NCBI RefSeq assembly: GCF_000002595.2
Contig: NC_057016.1
Span: 1,308,735-1,372,734 of the forward strand
Origin: Chlamydomonas reinhardtii
Lineage: Eukaryota > Chlorophyta > Chlorophyceae > Chlamydomonadales > Chlamydomonadaceae
Direction: 5' to 3'
Length of the DNA: 64,000 nucleotides
The translations under genes and the position numbers were made by a program. Below, piece after piece: positions 35,646 through 46,243 of this stretch; within the stretch, counting starts at the first letter, position 1; the number at the start of each line of letters is the position of its first letter. The notes beneath the pieces were generated by a model. The model made no database searches, was not told the origin of the DNA, and was given only the letters and a program-made list of their open reading frames with translations.

Positions 35646-37371
35646 ACTCCGTGTGCGGCTCCAGCGGCTGCTGTCCCGTCATGTCAATGTACAGGACGTA
35701 GGCGGCTAGGGCGGTCAGCAGGCCCACAATGGCCAGCGTGGCCAGCAGCCCCGGCGTGAAGGGCGACAGACGCATCATGGTCCTCTTTATCTCCTCCATG
35801 TCCACTGCCTCGTCCTGCCATTTCCCTGAAGACCCCGGCTTGGCGGCTGCGGCCCCCGGCTTGGCGCCGCCTGCGTCCTGGGCTGACCCAGGCTCGGCAG
35901 CCTGCGGCGTGGCAGGCAAGCAAATGGGGGAGGCAGAAAGAAAGGCGGGGTTGGACTGGTGGTACGGTTTGAGACTGACATCAGTGATACGGCGGTGAAC
36001 AGTTACCGGGTGTGGTGGGAGTCGGGGTGGGGTAGGGTGCTGAGGGGTGGGGCGCGAGCAGGTTCCGGCATAACCCTACATGCTGTGCGCTGCAGACCAA
36101 CGGGGGCGGCGAATGCGTACGCACAGCAGCTGGCAGCCGATCGCACCTCAACTATGCATGGGATGATGCGGTGATGGTGTGGCAACTGGTTGCTCCGCTT
36201 GCCACCCCGCAATCGGCCAAACACTTTTTCTTTTCCGGGCCCCGCGGGAACCAGTTGTGGAGCGGGGCCTTCCAAGAGTGCGACACGCACACGCCGCGCC
36301 CCCGGCCCGCGCGTCGCGCCTCCTTCTCGCCTGTCTCACTCCTACTCCGCCGCCGCCGCCGCTGCCGTAGCTACCTTGCCCACGACGGCGTACTTGGTGT
36401 TGAACTTAGCAATCCAGTCGTCCAATGTCTTGAGCTGCTTCTCGGTGCAGTCGTCAAGGTTGCCGTTGCACTCAGCCGCATCAACCTGCATGGCGCATGC
36501 GTCAAGGAGCAGGTGGCAAGGAGAGCATGGGTCAGGTATCAGGCTGCAGGGGTGCTGGGAGCATGGGACAGGAGGCACGGGGTAGGGCACGGGTGGCGAG
36601 GGGCAGGGGAACAGGCGGGACCACGCACCGAGATACCGGTACACATCAGACTCCCGCTCAATGCGGGAGATCCCAGGTACAATGGCATATACCAACGCTG
36701 AGGTACGGGGTACTTGATCGGTTGCTGGGTGTAAATGGCACGTGTATATGCCCCTTCAGCATAGGGCCGGCCACTAACCGCGCTTGCGTTGACTGTAACT
36801 AAGGGGCAGGGCGTATGCAGAATGATGCACGCGCCTAAAGAGTATCGGGGAAAGCTGCCTCAGCCCGAAATCCACGACTCATGGAAAGCAGAGGGTACTA
36901 GATGCTAAGAGGGGCAGGGATGTGTTTGACGCGACGCCGTCCAGAGGGGCGCCGTCGCAACCCCTGGAGCCACTTGCCTTCATAATGGCGAGTGCCCTGG
37001 AGCACTCTCGGCCGGCGAACGCCTCATATGGCCCGCCTGCGCACAGCAGCCCAGAGTCCCCACACGGGATCCGGGTTCGCGTCAGCCTGCTCGATCGGGC
37101 GGGTGGGCTCCCGACACCACGTGCCCCTGTTATCGCGCTAACCGCGCGCAGCCCAGCATACAACCCCTCGCCTACTGGCGCAGGAGAGACCCTCCCGAAC
37201 CCCAGTGTTTGAGGCGGGGAACATGGGCAGGCGGTGGCGCCCACCTTTCCCGTAGAACTCGCGCGAAGCCGACACGTCGTAGACCACGCCTTTCACCGCA
37301 ATGTACACGGGCTTGCTGGCGTCCGACCCATCATATGCCAGCAGCTCCTCCACGGTGAACGTGTGCGACAT
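35641..37371 (-). CDS. MAPR/cytochrome b5-like heme-binding protein, tail-anchored
   Basis: Membrane-associated progesterone receptor-type (MAPR) protein, a noncanonical cytochrome b5 fold that binds heme through Tyr. Exons: 37371-37245, 37036-36978, 36485-36375, 35901-35641. Exon 1 gives FTVEELLAYDG and YIAVKGVVYDVS. Exons 1-2 join as FYGKGGPYEAFAGRECSRAL, the family signature; exon 3 gives LKTLDDWIAKFNTKYAVVGK. Exon 4 adds an Ala/Lys-rich linker and one membrane helix near the C-terminus (LLATLAIVGLLTALAAYVLY), so the protein should be tail-anchored with its heme domain in the cytosol, probably on the ER. The intron after exon 2 is GC-AG (AAG|GCAAGT). If the last intron is retained, translation stops at 36342 after an Ala run, giving a soluble form. 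About 185 residues. The stop lies inside a TGTAA. Confidence 0.85.
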
Positions 37372-37845
37372 TGCGGCGGCGAGTATTAGCCCAGCAACCT
37401 GAGTCCCAGCTCTGACTCTGTCAGAATTGCGCGCAGATGTTTGCTCAGCGCCAGTGAACCAGAGTTAATTGATTATATGTAGAACAAGTCGCACTTATAA
37501 TAAACTTGAAGAGGCAACAAATCGGCCTTGCTTGCCTGGGAAAATTGTAGCGCGTTCAGCGCACAAACCAGCAGTTATGTAAATTGTATAGATATCAAAG
37601 GTTTTCAGCTAAGATACTGGCCATTTCGGCCTCCTCCTTGTCCGCATGGGGAACTGGATCCGCGCTGCCATTGGTCACGAACGTCCATCCGCGTGCCTTC
37701 AGTATAAAAGCTGCTCGGTATCAGGATTTATTATCTATGTTTGATTAACATATATACCCAACAAAACAAAAGCAATCTGTGCGTGCTTGCGAGACGCGCC
37801 CTTTCAGCATCCAAGTCAGCTTGTCACTCCCGGAAACCAGTCAAA
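37372..37845. promoter_or_regulatory. Divergent promoter, MAPR / four-helix membrane protein
   Basis: 474 bp between two outward-facing start codons. The rightward gene has TATAAAAG at 37703 and an inverted CCAAT (CATTGG) near 37665. The left half is AT-rich with no equally clear element. Confidence 0.7.
37703..37710 (+). promoter_or_regulatory. TATA box
   Basis: TATAAAAG stands 136 bp before the ATG at 37846, which would give a 5' UTR of roughly 105 nt. It is the clearest core promoter in the window and suggests strong expression. Confidence 0.75.
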
Positions 37846-39253
37846 ATGTCGTGCGACTGCTCCATCACCTTCAACTTCTCGATGAAAAAGCAGGGCGACC
37901 CCCACGTCCGCTGCGTGATGTGGACGTTGGGTCTCATCGTCGCCGGCTCCATAATCCTTTTCGGCGCGCTCGGCTCGGTGAGTGGGGTGGGACGCGGACT
38001 ACTGGGTTGCGTACCCATCAGCGCACCTCAAGGCACCGGGCGCGAGGGCTTGAGCGCGCTCATTGTGGCAGTGCCAGCGCAACCGGAAGGCGGCACCGTT
38101 GACCGGCAGCGAGGTTTGACGTCGCGCGGCGAAAACACTGCGCAACCGATCTTTATGCTTTCGCACTCTACCTGCAGATTCAGAATGAGTGCCGTAACGA
38201 AGACCCGACGCTCCTTGCCGGCATCAATGGTTTCTCCTCGGTTCTTTCTTGCAAGAAGGTGCGCTGACATGATCTGTGTTATATAGATTGTTGTCGGTAG
38301 TCTTTGTTCAGCGCTTGGGGGAGCTGTGTACACAAATTTGAAGTCAACGCGGAATGCCAGCGCAGCATGCGCGCAAGCGAACGCGCTCACGGGGACTTGT
38401 TCTTACGGTACTATAGGCATAGAGGCAGCTTAAGTATGGCTTTGCGCTTCTGAATGCCGCCCCTTAACAACACGGTACCGGCCAAAACTTCCTCGAGCTT
38501 CCAGAAGTTCCGGGCCAGCCCAACCCGCGGCCCCGGAAACCGCATCCGTGTTACCCGAGCGCGTGCGCCTGCTATCGAATTGTATCTTCAATTCCCTCGC
38601 TGCGTCCCCACAGCTGTACCGCTACTACTGGTTCATCACCTCCCTGGCCTTCGTCACCGCTGCGTACGGCCTGTGGGTGTCGGCCACTGGCGCGCTGGCT
38701 TCTAGCCGTGGCTCCGTGATGGGCCTGCTTGTCGTCGCCTGCCTTCTGACCATCAACATGACCGAGGCCTTCTACGGCGTCATGGACGTGTCCAAGTTTG
38801 AGAACGGCACTGCGCGCGACCGCTCCCGGTAAGCAGAATGGAGGCCAAGTAAGCCGCCTTCATAAGGCTGAAATATGGCGCCAGTATGCGACGTGCCCGC
38901 ATGCCTCTCTCGACGCGCTCCTAAGACAGGTGCATGTACGTGCCTGCCAAGCCTGACCTTACGGTACCCCTGCTGCGCCTGCCCTTTTGTCCCTTTGCAG
39001 CACCATGTACGCCGGCTGCATCATCACTGCGGTGTTCCAGGCCTTGGGCATCATCGTGGTGGGCATGGAGCAGGGCTCTGTCGAGGCGATCACCGCCAAG
39101 CCCGTCGTGGAGAAGGCCGCCAAGAAGGAAATTGAGGTTGTCGCCCCCGTCGCTGCCGCCGCGCCCATTGCTGAGCCGGCGTCCGCTGCTGCTGAGCCTG
39201 CTGCTGAGGCTCCGGCTGTCGCCCTCACCGTCCAGGAGGAGCACAAGGCCTGA
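37846..39253 (+). CDS. Four-helix integral membrane protein, unknown function
   Basis: About 226 residues with no family I can name. Exons: 37846-37977, 38178-38258, 38614-38828, 39001-39253. Four hydrophobic helices are visible: VMWTLGLIVAGSIILFGAL (about 24-42), YYWFITSLAFVTAAYGLWV (about 75-93), VMGLLVVACLLTINMTEAFY (about 105-124) and YAGCIITAVFQALGIIVVGM (about 145-164). The first loop holds two Cys (NECRNED and VLSCKK) that could form a disulfide, giving a tetraspan or MARVEL-like layout. No signal peptide is evident; the N-terminus starts MSCDCS. The tail is Ala/Glu/Lys-rich and acidic. Strong codon bias, a TATA box and short introns suggest an abundant protein. A TGTAA follows at 39669. 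Confidence 0.85.
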
Positions 39254-39918
39254 GCCACGGGGCCGTTCCTGTCCTGGACAGCCATTCAAGCGTTGGCCAC
39301 CTCTCCGTATATAGTGCGTCAGGCGTCATAAACATAGTGTCCATGTCCATTCATTTGCAGGCGGGCATGCAGCAGATGCGGCGAACGTGTGCCATGCAAA
39401 GGCTTGATTGGAAGCTGTCGTGCACAAGTGATTACCGCCGTACAGGCAGCATAACATGCGATGAAACTACCGCGCTAGCATGCGCCATGTATTGATTTGA
39501 CCTGCTCTACAATGATATAATATTAGGCCAACGTGCACGGGTTTGTCGTGAGTACCCTGCCGTTGAAGGTCAAACCCTGACTGCGCACACGTGTGGGGGA
39601 GACGGAAGGACCGCTCCCTTGAGGGTGGAACCGCGTCAACAGCGAACGCACACGCTGGCGTGACCCCTTGTAACTTATTCCTGCCGGTCCACCATGCCGC
39701 CGCCTTGTTCCCGGGTGGGCGGGAGAATGACGGGGATGAGCCCTGTGGGCGCGTGAATTGCGCGAAAGACGAAATACTTAATCCTCTTCCACATACACAG
39801 TGTTAGTTTCTGCCGCTGGTTGCCAGAGGCTTATTTACGTGACTAACGTCACGCGCCACACGAGTAGCCGACCCGTGGGGACCGCTCGGAAGCATTTCAG
39901 CATATTTCAGCACGGCGA
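39254..39918. other. Intergenic, 3' UTR and promoter
   Basis: Holds the 3' UTR of the membrane protein gene (to about 39690) and the short upstream region of the ankyrin gene. Nothing else recognisable. Confidence 0.5.
39669..39673 (+). terminator. TGTAA polyadenylation signal, membrane protein gene
   Basis: First TGTAA noticed after the stop at 39253, giving a 3' UTR of about 430 nt, a normal length for volvocine genes. Confidence 0.6.
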
Positions 39919-42900
39919 ATGGCTGCCTTGCGGCCCGTTGCCGCGAGCGCCTGCTGCAAAGCAGCCGCGCCAGCAATTGCTGCTATGTCAGCAAAGCGCG
40001 GTGGCCGGCTACCTTCGCGCCCTGCTTGCAGCAGGCTTTCCAGTCCACTAGGGAACGCGGCTGTCGCTCGGCCGGCATGCTGGCAGCGGCGACTGTGGCG
40101 CGGTGGGGCAGCGGCGGCCGGGAGCCGTGGCCCGCCGCCCGAAACCGAGCCGCCCACCCACGGTGGCCTGTATGACGCAGCAGCAGACGGGAAGCCAACA
40201 GCAAAGTCATCCGCTGAGCCGCCCCAGGAGCAGCCGTTGGATATGCAACCGCTTTTCCCTGCGGACCAGCGCACACCGGCGGGCGCGACTCCGCAGCAGC
40301 GTGCACAGCGCACGTCGCCTTCGCCTCGGCGGCGGCAGCCGAGCGGCGCCGCCGCTGGTGACGGCAGCGGCCGGCGGCTGGCGTCAGAGGAGCAGGTGGT
40401 GGCGCTGCTGCAGGAGGCGGTGGTGGGTCCCATTCGCGCCGACGTGGCGGCGGTGGCGGCGGCGTGTGGGCGGCTGGAGGAGGCGCAGCAGGTGCACGCG
40501 GCGGCGCTAGCGGAGGCACAAGTAAGGTGGTAGGAGGACATGACTGTGCATGCTGCTGGAGGAGATTCATGCCTGCTGGTGGGAGTCACGGACTCGTGCG
40601 GTGGCAGGCAGGCAGTAGCTTCCTCGTTAACCGGTTAGGACTTCGCCGCGCGTCCTAGGGTTTGGGTTCCGTGCGTGGCGCCGTAGGTAGCCGGGAGTGC
40701 GGAGCACGAGTAAGGGGCAGTGGGAGCTCCCAGTAGTGGAGCATGCGAGCGAGACGTGCTCGTGCCTGTCTGCAATCCGCATGACGTCTCGCCCTAGCTG
40801 CCCCTTTCCACTTGGTTGGCCGGGATTGAGTTACTGGTACCGTATCTCGCCCGCGTATGTGTGGGTCAGGAGCTGCTCAGGACACTGGAGGGGCGCGCTG
40901 CAATGGCGGCTTCAGCCGTGGCGGCGGTGGCGGCGGACAGCACTGCTCCAGCGACAGACATCGACCCACAGCCGGCGCCTGCTGAGGCAACAGGAGCCGA
41001 GGCGAGCCCCGTACAGCCTCCTGCAGGGGAGCAGCAGCTGCAGTGTGAGCAGACGCCGCCACCCACAGCGGAGGTGCGGCCGGCGCCGTCCTGGTCGGCC
41101 GCCAGAGCAGACAGCAGTAGCGGGCGTGGTAGTAGTGGCGGCTCCACCCGCCGTGGCGCGCTGCTGTCGGCTGCTGTGGCCGTGGGTGCGGCAGCAGGCG
41201 TAGCCGCTTACAATCTGCAGGTACGGCGCCTGTATGTAGTGTGCTTGTATGCTGGCGCTGCACGTGTGCCAGCAGGCCTGCAAACGGGTAGATAGCCACC
41301 TAACTTGGTATGGGGGTGGGGTGGGGGCGCAATCGGGGGATAGATGTAGGGGATATATGTGCCTGAGCCAAAGGTGCCGCCCTAACCGCCTAACGGCATG
41401 TTAACTTTGGGGAGGAGAACCGAAACCAGTGTGCACCGGACCACCGCTTTGATGGGTGGGGCTACGCACGCACGACGTGACGTACGTGGTCATGTGAGCG
41501 ATTGCTCCTGAAGCATTCACAACCAGCCTTGCGGCCCCTGCTGCCCCGTCGCTGGGATCTGTGCCGGCACCGCCGCCGGCGTCCCTGCCGGCCACGCAGC
41601 AGGACGCAACGAGCGGTGCACTGGACCGCAGTGGTGCCCGTGGCGGTGACGGTGATGGAGCTGATGGCGCCGCCATGAATGGCGGCAGCAGCGCAACCGC
41701 CGGTCGCAGTAGCACGGACCCTCTGCGTTCGCAGGGATCCACGCCCAATTATTGCAAGCGGCTGGTTACGCTCCGGGAGCCAGTGAACAACAAGGAGGTG
41801 GGTGTTGGGTCTGTGCTCGTGGGCACGTGACGCCATCGTTTGACCCGCAATTCGTTCTCGCCGCGCCGGCATCACCAACCTCCGTGCATGCCGCCGCCAG
41901 ACCGCGCACCGATTGCCGGTTCACTCCTTTCTCACAACTTTGCACGGCCAGCAAGCACAGCAAGCGCACATTGTGCACACAACTCTCTCCGACCCCTCCC
42001 TGCCACCTCAGCTGTCTCTGCTGCAGCTGCTGGACGCGCCGGTGGCTCAGCCCGGCGCCGTCAAGCAGCTGCTGATGCTGGGCAATGTCGACGCCAACAT
42101 TTGCACCGGGGTGCGGGCGGCGCAATAATGCGGCTTGTGGCGTGTGGCTCCTGGGGGAGGAGGCGTGCGCCTGTCTCCTGGGGTGGACGGAGGTTTGTGT
42201 CGCCTGGGGAGGAGGCAGATGCGAGTGGCAGAGGGCAGGAGGCCCCGCTTACTTGGCGCGTGCAGGCGCTCCCGTGGTCGCCTGTCATTCGCTGTGCCCT
42301 GACTTCCCTGCACACCTTCAAGTCTTTCATTCCGTTAGTTCCTGCCTGCGCTGCCGCCGCCGCCGCTGGCGCAGGACCGCAAGGGCATCCCCGCGCTGGC
42401 ACTGGCTCTGCGCTGGGACCACGTGGAGCTGGTGGAGCTGATGCTGGAGGCGGGCGCTACCGCCTGCGCCGCAGACCTGGTGAGCGTGAGGCTGGCTTAG
42501 AAGTAAGCAGGAACGCAGGCTGCGAAACGTTGGGGTGTTTGGGATTGTTCGTCACGACATTAAGTTATGGGATTGTGCTTGGACACGCACAGGACACACT
42601 CGTTGTGTGTGTCTGGTAGACAGTGCGCAGAACCTGTGTCTCATCGTCTTGTAAGGCATGCAGCTGTCATCAATGTTGGGCCCTGTGTGTTTGGCTTTGC
42701 GCCCTGTCGATTAGTCCAACACACTTGGGCAACGCCCGCCGCCACACTCGCGCGCCCCCACCTGCCGCCCATATGCCCCTGCCTCTTCTGCAGGACGGGT
42801 ACACGCTGATGCACTATGCGCGCAGCGGCGCTGCGGTGCGGCTGCTGGTACGGCAGGGCGCGTTCGTGAACGCCAAAGCCGAGGTGGGTGACACGCGTGA

Positions 42901-44006
42901 AGGGCTGCGGCGAATGGGTGTCTGGAAGCACAGCACGTGCACATGAGGTGCAACGTATCGGTGGCACAGCTGGTGGCACATACAGCGGCGGGTAGCACAA
43001 CGGCCAAGGTAGTACCGGTAGCACATATTGCGGTTGTACACCTGCACTAGGAGGGCTAGCTAGGGAACATTGCTTTTGCAACGCATCATCACTCAACCTT
43101 ATCTCGCGGTGTTCGGATGAACATGCAGAACTGGATGACACCTCTGCACGTGGCCGCGCGTGAGGGCTGGGTGGACGCCGCGCAGGCGCTACTGGACGCG
43201 GGCGCAGACGTCAGTGGCCGCACACTGCTGGTGCGTGTGCTAACGTGCACGCGACACGCGGTCGCACTTGCACTTGGTCCCCCTGTCGCCGCTTTGGGGC
43301 AATGTCCCCTTGCACTGCTTGAACCGCGTAGTTGAAACTCACCGGATTGCTCGCCCAGCCACCAGCAGCTTGCTGGCGAGTTTTGCGCTGCCGTTTCGCC
43401 CTCAAGCCGCCCTCAACAGCATGCCAACCGCCACACGCATGAACGACAGGAGCAACGCACGCCCCTGCACGTTGCGGCGGTCAACGGCCAGTTCCAAATC
43501 GTACGGCAGCTGCTGGCGGCGGGCGCAGCCGTTGACGCCGCCGCGTCCCGGCGCGAAACCGCCCTGCACCGCGCCGCCGCCGCCGGCCATACGGCCGTGT
43601 GCCGCCTGCTACTCACCGCCGGCGCCGACCCGGCCGTCAAGAACACCGTGAGTGGTTGGCTGGAATGAAATCAAGTTCTGGCATATGCGGAGCGGCTGCT
43701 GTGTATCAGACCCAAAGCGCCGCTTCTCATTTAGTGCCATTAGCTGGGGGCAGGTTGCTGTGTGGCAGACTGTTATCCTTAGCGTGAACTATCATGTTCA
43801 TCTCACATTCATAAGCCAAAGTCCCAAACTACACCTCGTCAATCCTACCCTAAGCTTGACTTCCACCTCCAACTCACCGCTTCCCACGCACTGTGCCATG
43901 GCCCCCTCGCGCAACTTCGTTCACCTCTACCCGGCAGTCGGAGCTGACCCCCGCTGACGTGGCGCCGACCTCCAAGCTCCGCAACCTTCTGCGACCGCGC
44001 ACATGA
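39919..44006 (+). CDS. Ankyrin-repeat protein with transit-like N-terminus and one membrane segment
   Basis: Exons: 39919-40521, 40870-41220, one or more uncertain, about 41500-41797, 42027-42110, 42375-42479, 42794-42883, 43129-43209 (or 43230), 43450-43647, 43938-44006. The N-terminus (MAALRPVAASACCKAAAPA) is Ala/Arg-rich like an organelle transit peptide. A helical, coiled-coil-like stretch follows (EEQVVALLQEAVVGP), then a short hydrophobic segment (LLSAAVAVGAAAGVAAYNLQ). The C-terminal third has at least five ankyrin repeats, including RWDHVELVELMLEAGATA, WMTPLHVAAREGWVDAAQAL, RTPLHVAAVNGQFQIVRQLL and ETALHRAAAAGHTAVCRLLL. These mediate protein-protein contacts; the partner is unknown. 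The junction between 41220 and 41500 does not keep phase with visible splice sites, so a small exon is probably missing from this model. Polyadenylation probably uses TGTAA at 44441. Confidence 0.8.
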
Positions 44007-46243
44007 GGAATTGACTTTGACCCGGCTTGGCTCTGGGCCTGCAGAGGATAGTGTTTGATGTGGCAGTGCAAAGGGCGGACCAAGCACATGCAGCGATGAG
44101 AGAGATGAGAAGTGTGAAGGCCGAGGATGGGGTGGTGTTGATGATACAGCAGCTCAAAGGATGGCGCCGAACGGGCAGTGTGGTGCTGGAACACCGTTGT
44201 GTATGGAGGTAATGAGAACTACCGGGTTTGGAAGGCAAGGCCGTGTAAGTAGTCGGTGTATGTAGCCGCCGGAGGCTTCACCCGACCCTACGATGCCCGA
44301 CGCCAGCGCAGGTGCCAGCTTGTCGGAAGACTCGTATACAGTTACAGTAACCCGATGTTGAGGACACAGTCAGAACCCTCACTAACAGCACAGATTGCTG
44401 CACACAGCGCCAGAGCTGTGCCCCGGGCGGTTACGCCAGCTGTAACGCCCCAGAGTCGGACAGACAGACAGCGACTCTGCCGGCACGTACCAGGAGTGCC
44501 ACGGACTCAGACGTCCCACGTTGTAAGCCCCAGACTTGGCACTACAGGCAGGACATGGTGCATTGTGCAAGGGGGCCGGGTGCGTGCTGTGGGCAGCATG
44601 CGGGTATACGAGCCTGCCGTACCTTGTTTTGCGGGGTTACTGCCTTGGGTGATGATGCTGCCAAAATACCTAAACGAGATACGGTGTTGTTACGTTACGG
44701 TGGGGCTATGGCGGGCTGAGGCCTGGCCAGTTGGTTCATGAATAGAAAGGCCGAAAGGGCGGGAAAGGGTGGCTATACCTCTCAAGGGGAGAAGCGGGCG
44801 TGCCGCCACGCCACGTACGTTGGTGCAACTCCTGAGGCCGAAGGCTTTGAAACTGCCTCTGATCTCCGGGACATAACCGGGGTCGGTTTGTACAGGCACC
44901 GCCCGCCACGTATCAGCCGCGCCTCGTTGTCAAGCTCAAGCACAGCAGGCAACAAACCCAACAGCAATTAATCCCGGCGGGCCACGTTGAGCTCGCCGCC
45001 GCCAAGACCGCAAACCAGTCACCGGCAGGTCTCAACTTGCGCGGCGGCACCGCTTCTCGGGTGGCGCCGCGCTCTCCTCCACGTGGCCTTGCCTACAACC
45101 TCTGCTACGCACACGCACGCCGCCACTGCTGGGCCCAGGTCCTGCGCCGCTGCCACAGTCGCCAGGCCCTGCGCCGCCACCGGAGCTGCCAGGCCCTGCG
45201 CCACCGCCGCCGCCGCCAGGGCCGCCAGCGCCGCCGCCGTCACCTACCGCCGCCAGGCCCTGCGCCGCCGCCGCCGCCGCCGCCACCTTCGCCACCGCCA
45301 CGGGAGGATGAGACGAACGCTGCACCCTCGTCAACCAGGGCAGTCAATTTAGGCGTCAACAGGTGAACAGGATGATAATCACCGTACGCTGGAACCCCCT
45401 TTCTCATACTACCTTGCATACAACACTATGATTTGTGCCTTGGGAAAACGTCGATGAGATGTGCACATGATGGCCGCAGGCCGCCCTGTCTGGGCCTCGG
45501 TGAGCGGGGGGGGGTGGGGGGTGGGGGTGGGGGCGTTGAAAATCCACGAGATCATGGCCGTGTCAGTTCCAACCAAAAGCCCGTCACGAGCTCGGTAACT
45601 ACCTCAGTGGCCATAGGTGTTTAGCTTACCATAAAATATAATGAAGCATGCATAAATGGCAACTCGCTAGCGACAGACTTCTGGGAACCACTCGGTTATT
45701 GCAGGCTTTGCCGTCGGCGCATGTCGACCAGCATACCCAATGTGTATAAAGCACTTTCAGCTCGAGAGCTTGGAGGTCGTCGACCGGGAACGGCGGTGGG
45801 TCGCTGGCCACGAATGTGGAGAGCAATCGCGAGCCACGAGCGAGGCCAACCAGTTGCTTGCGCGCGAGCCCTCGCGTCCGTGCATCGGCACAGTACATAA
45901 AAATTGTATACCCCTTGGATGATTGCGTTGGCGTCGACGACGACTGGGCCCGGTCTTGCTTTGCAGCCGAACTCGTCGATGGAACTGGTCCCCGCTCTCG
46001 TGCATTGCAGACGAACCAAAGCAGGAGGCTTTACCAAAGCATCTGCCCAAACGCGAAGGTGGGCGACAAACCATCGCCGCGCGACAAACTGTAGCCACAC
46101 GCTGCGAGGAAAGCTTGGCGCCATCGTGCGGGTGCCAATGCCCGGCGCGCTAGGTCCAGCACCGCCGCATGGGAGTGTCCAACCACAACTGATATAACCA
46201 GTTGTAGTAATGATGGCGCCCCTGATGTTGACCGCCCTCGTAG
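44007..46243. other. Intergenic and unplaced 5' part of DET1
   Basis: DET1 proteins have roughly 50 residues before the first exon I can place, so at least one 5' exon should lie here; I could not find it. The interval also holds copy 2 of a GC-rich repeat, a G-rich run near 45507-45535, and a 198-codon minus-strand open frame (45696-46292) of unknown nature that overlaps a DET1 exon. Confidence 0.5.
45069..45170 (-). repeat. Dispersed GC-rich repeat, copy 2, with tandem expansion
   Basis: The reverse complement matches 33301-33398. To its right (to about 45300) a short unit containing CAGGCCCTGCGCCGCC is repeated several times with variable spacing. Confidence 0.7.

Noticed and set aside
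35641-35919. Separate single-helix membrane protein gene
   Set aside because: It opens at TTG, has no ATG, and its acceptor at 35901 joins the MAPR exon 3 donor in phase. Better explained as the last MAPR exon.
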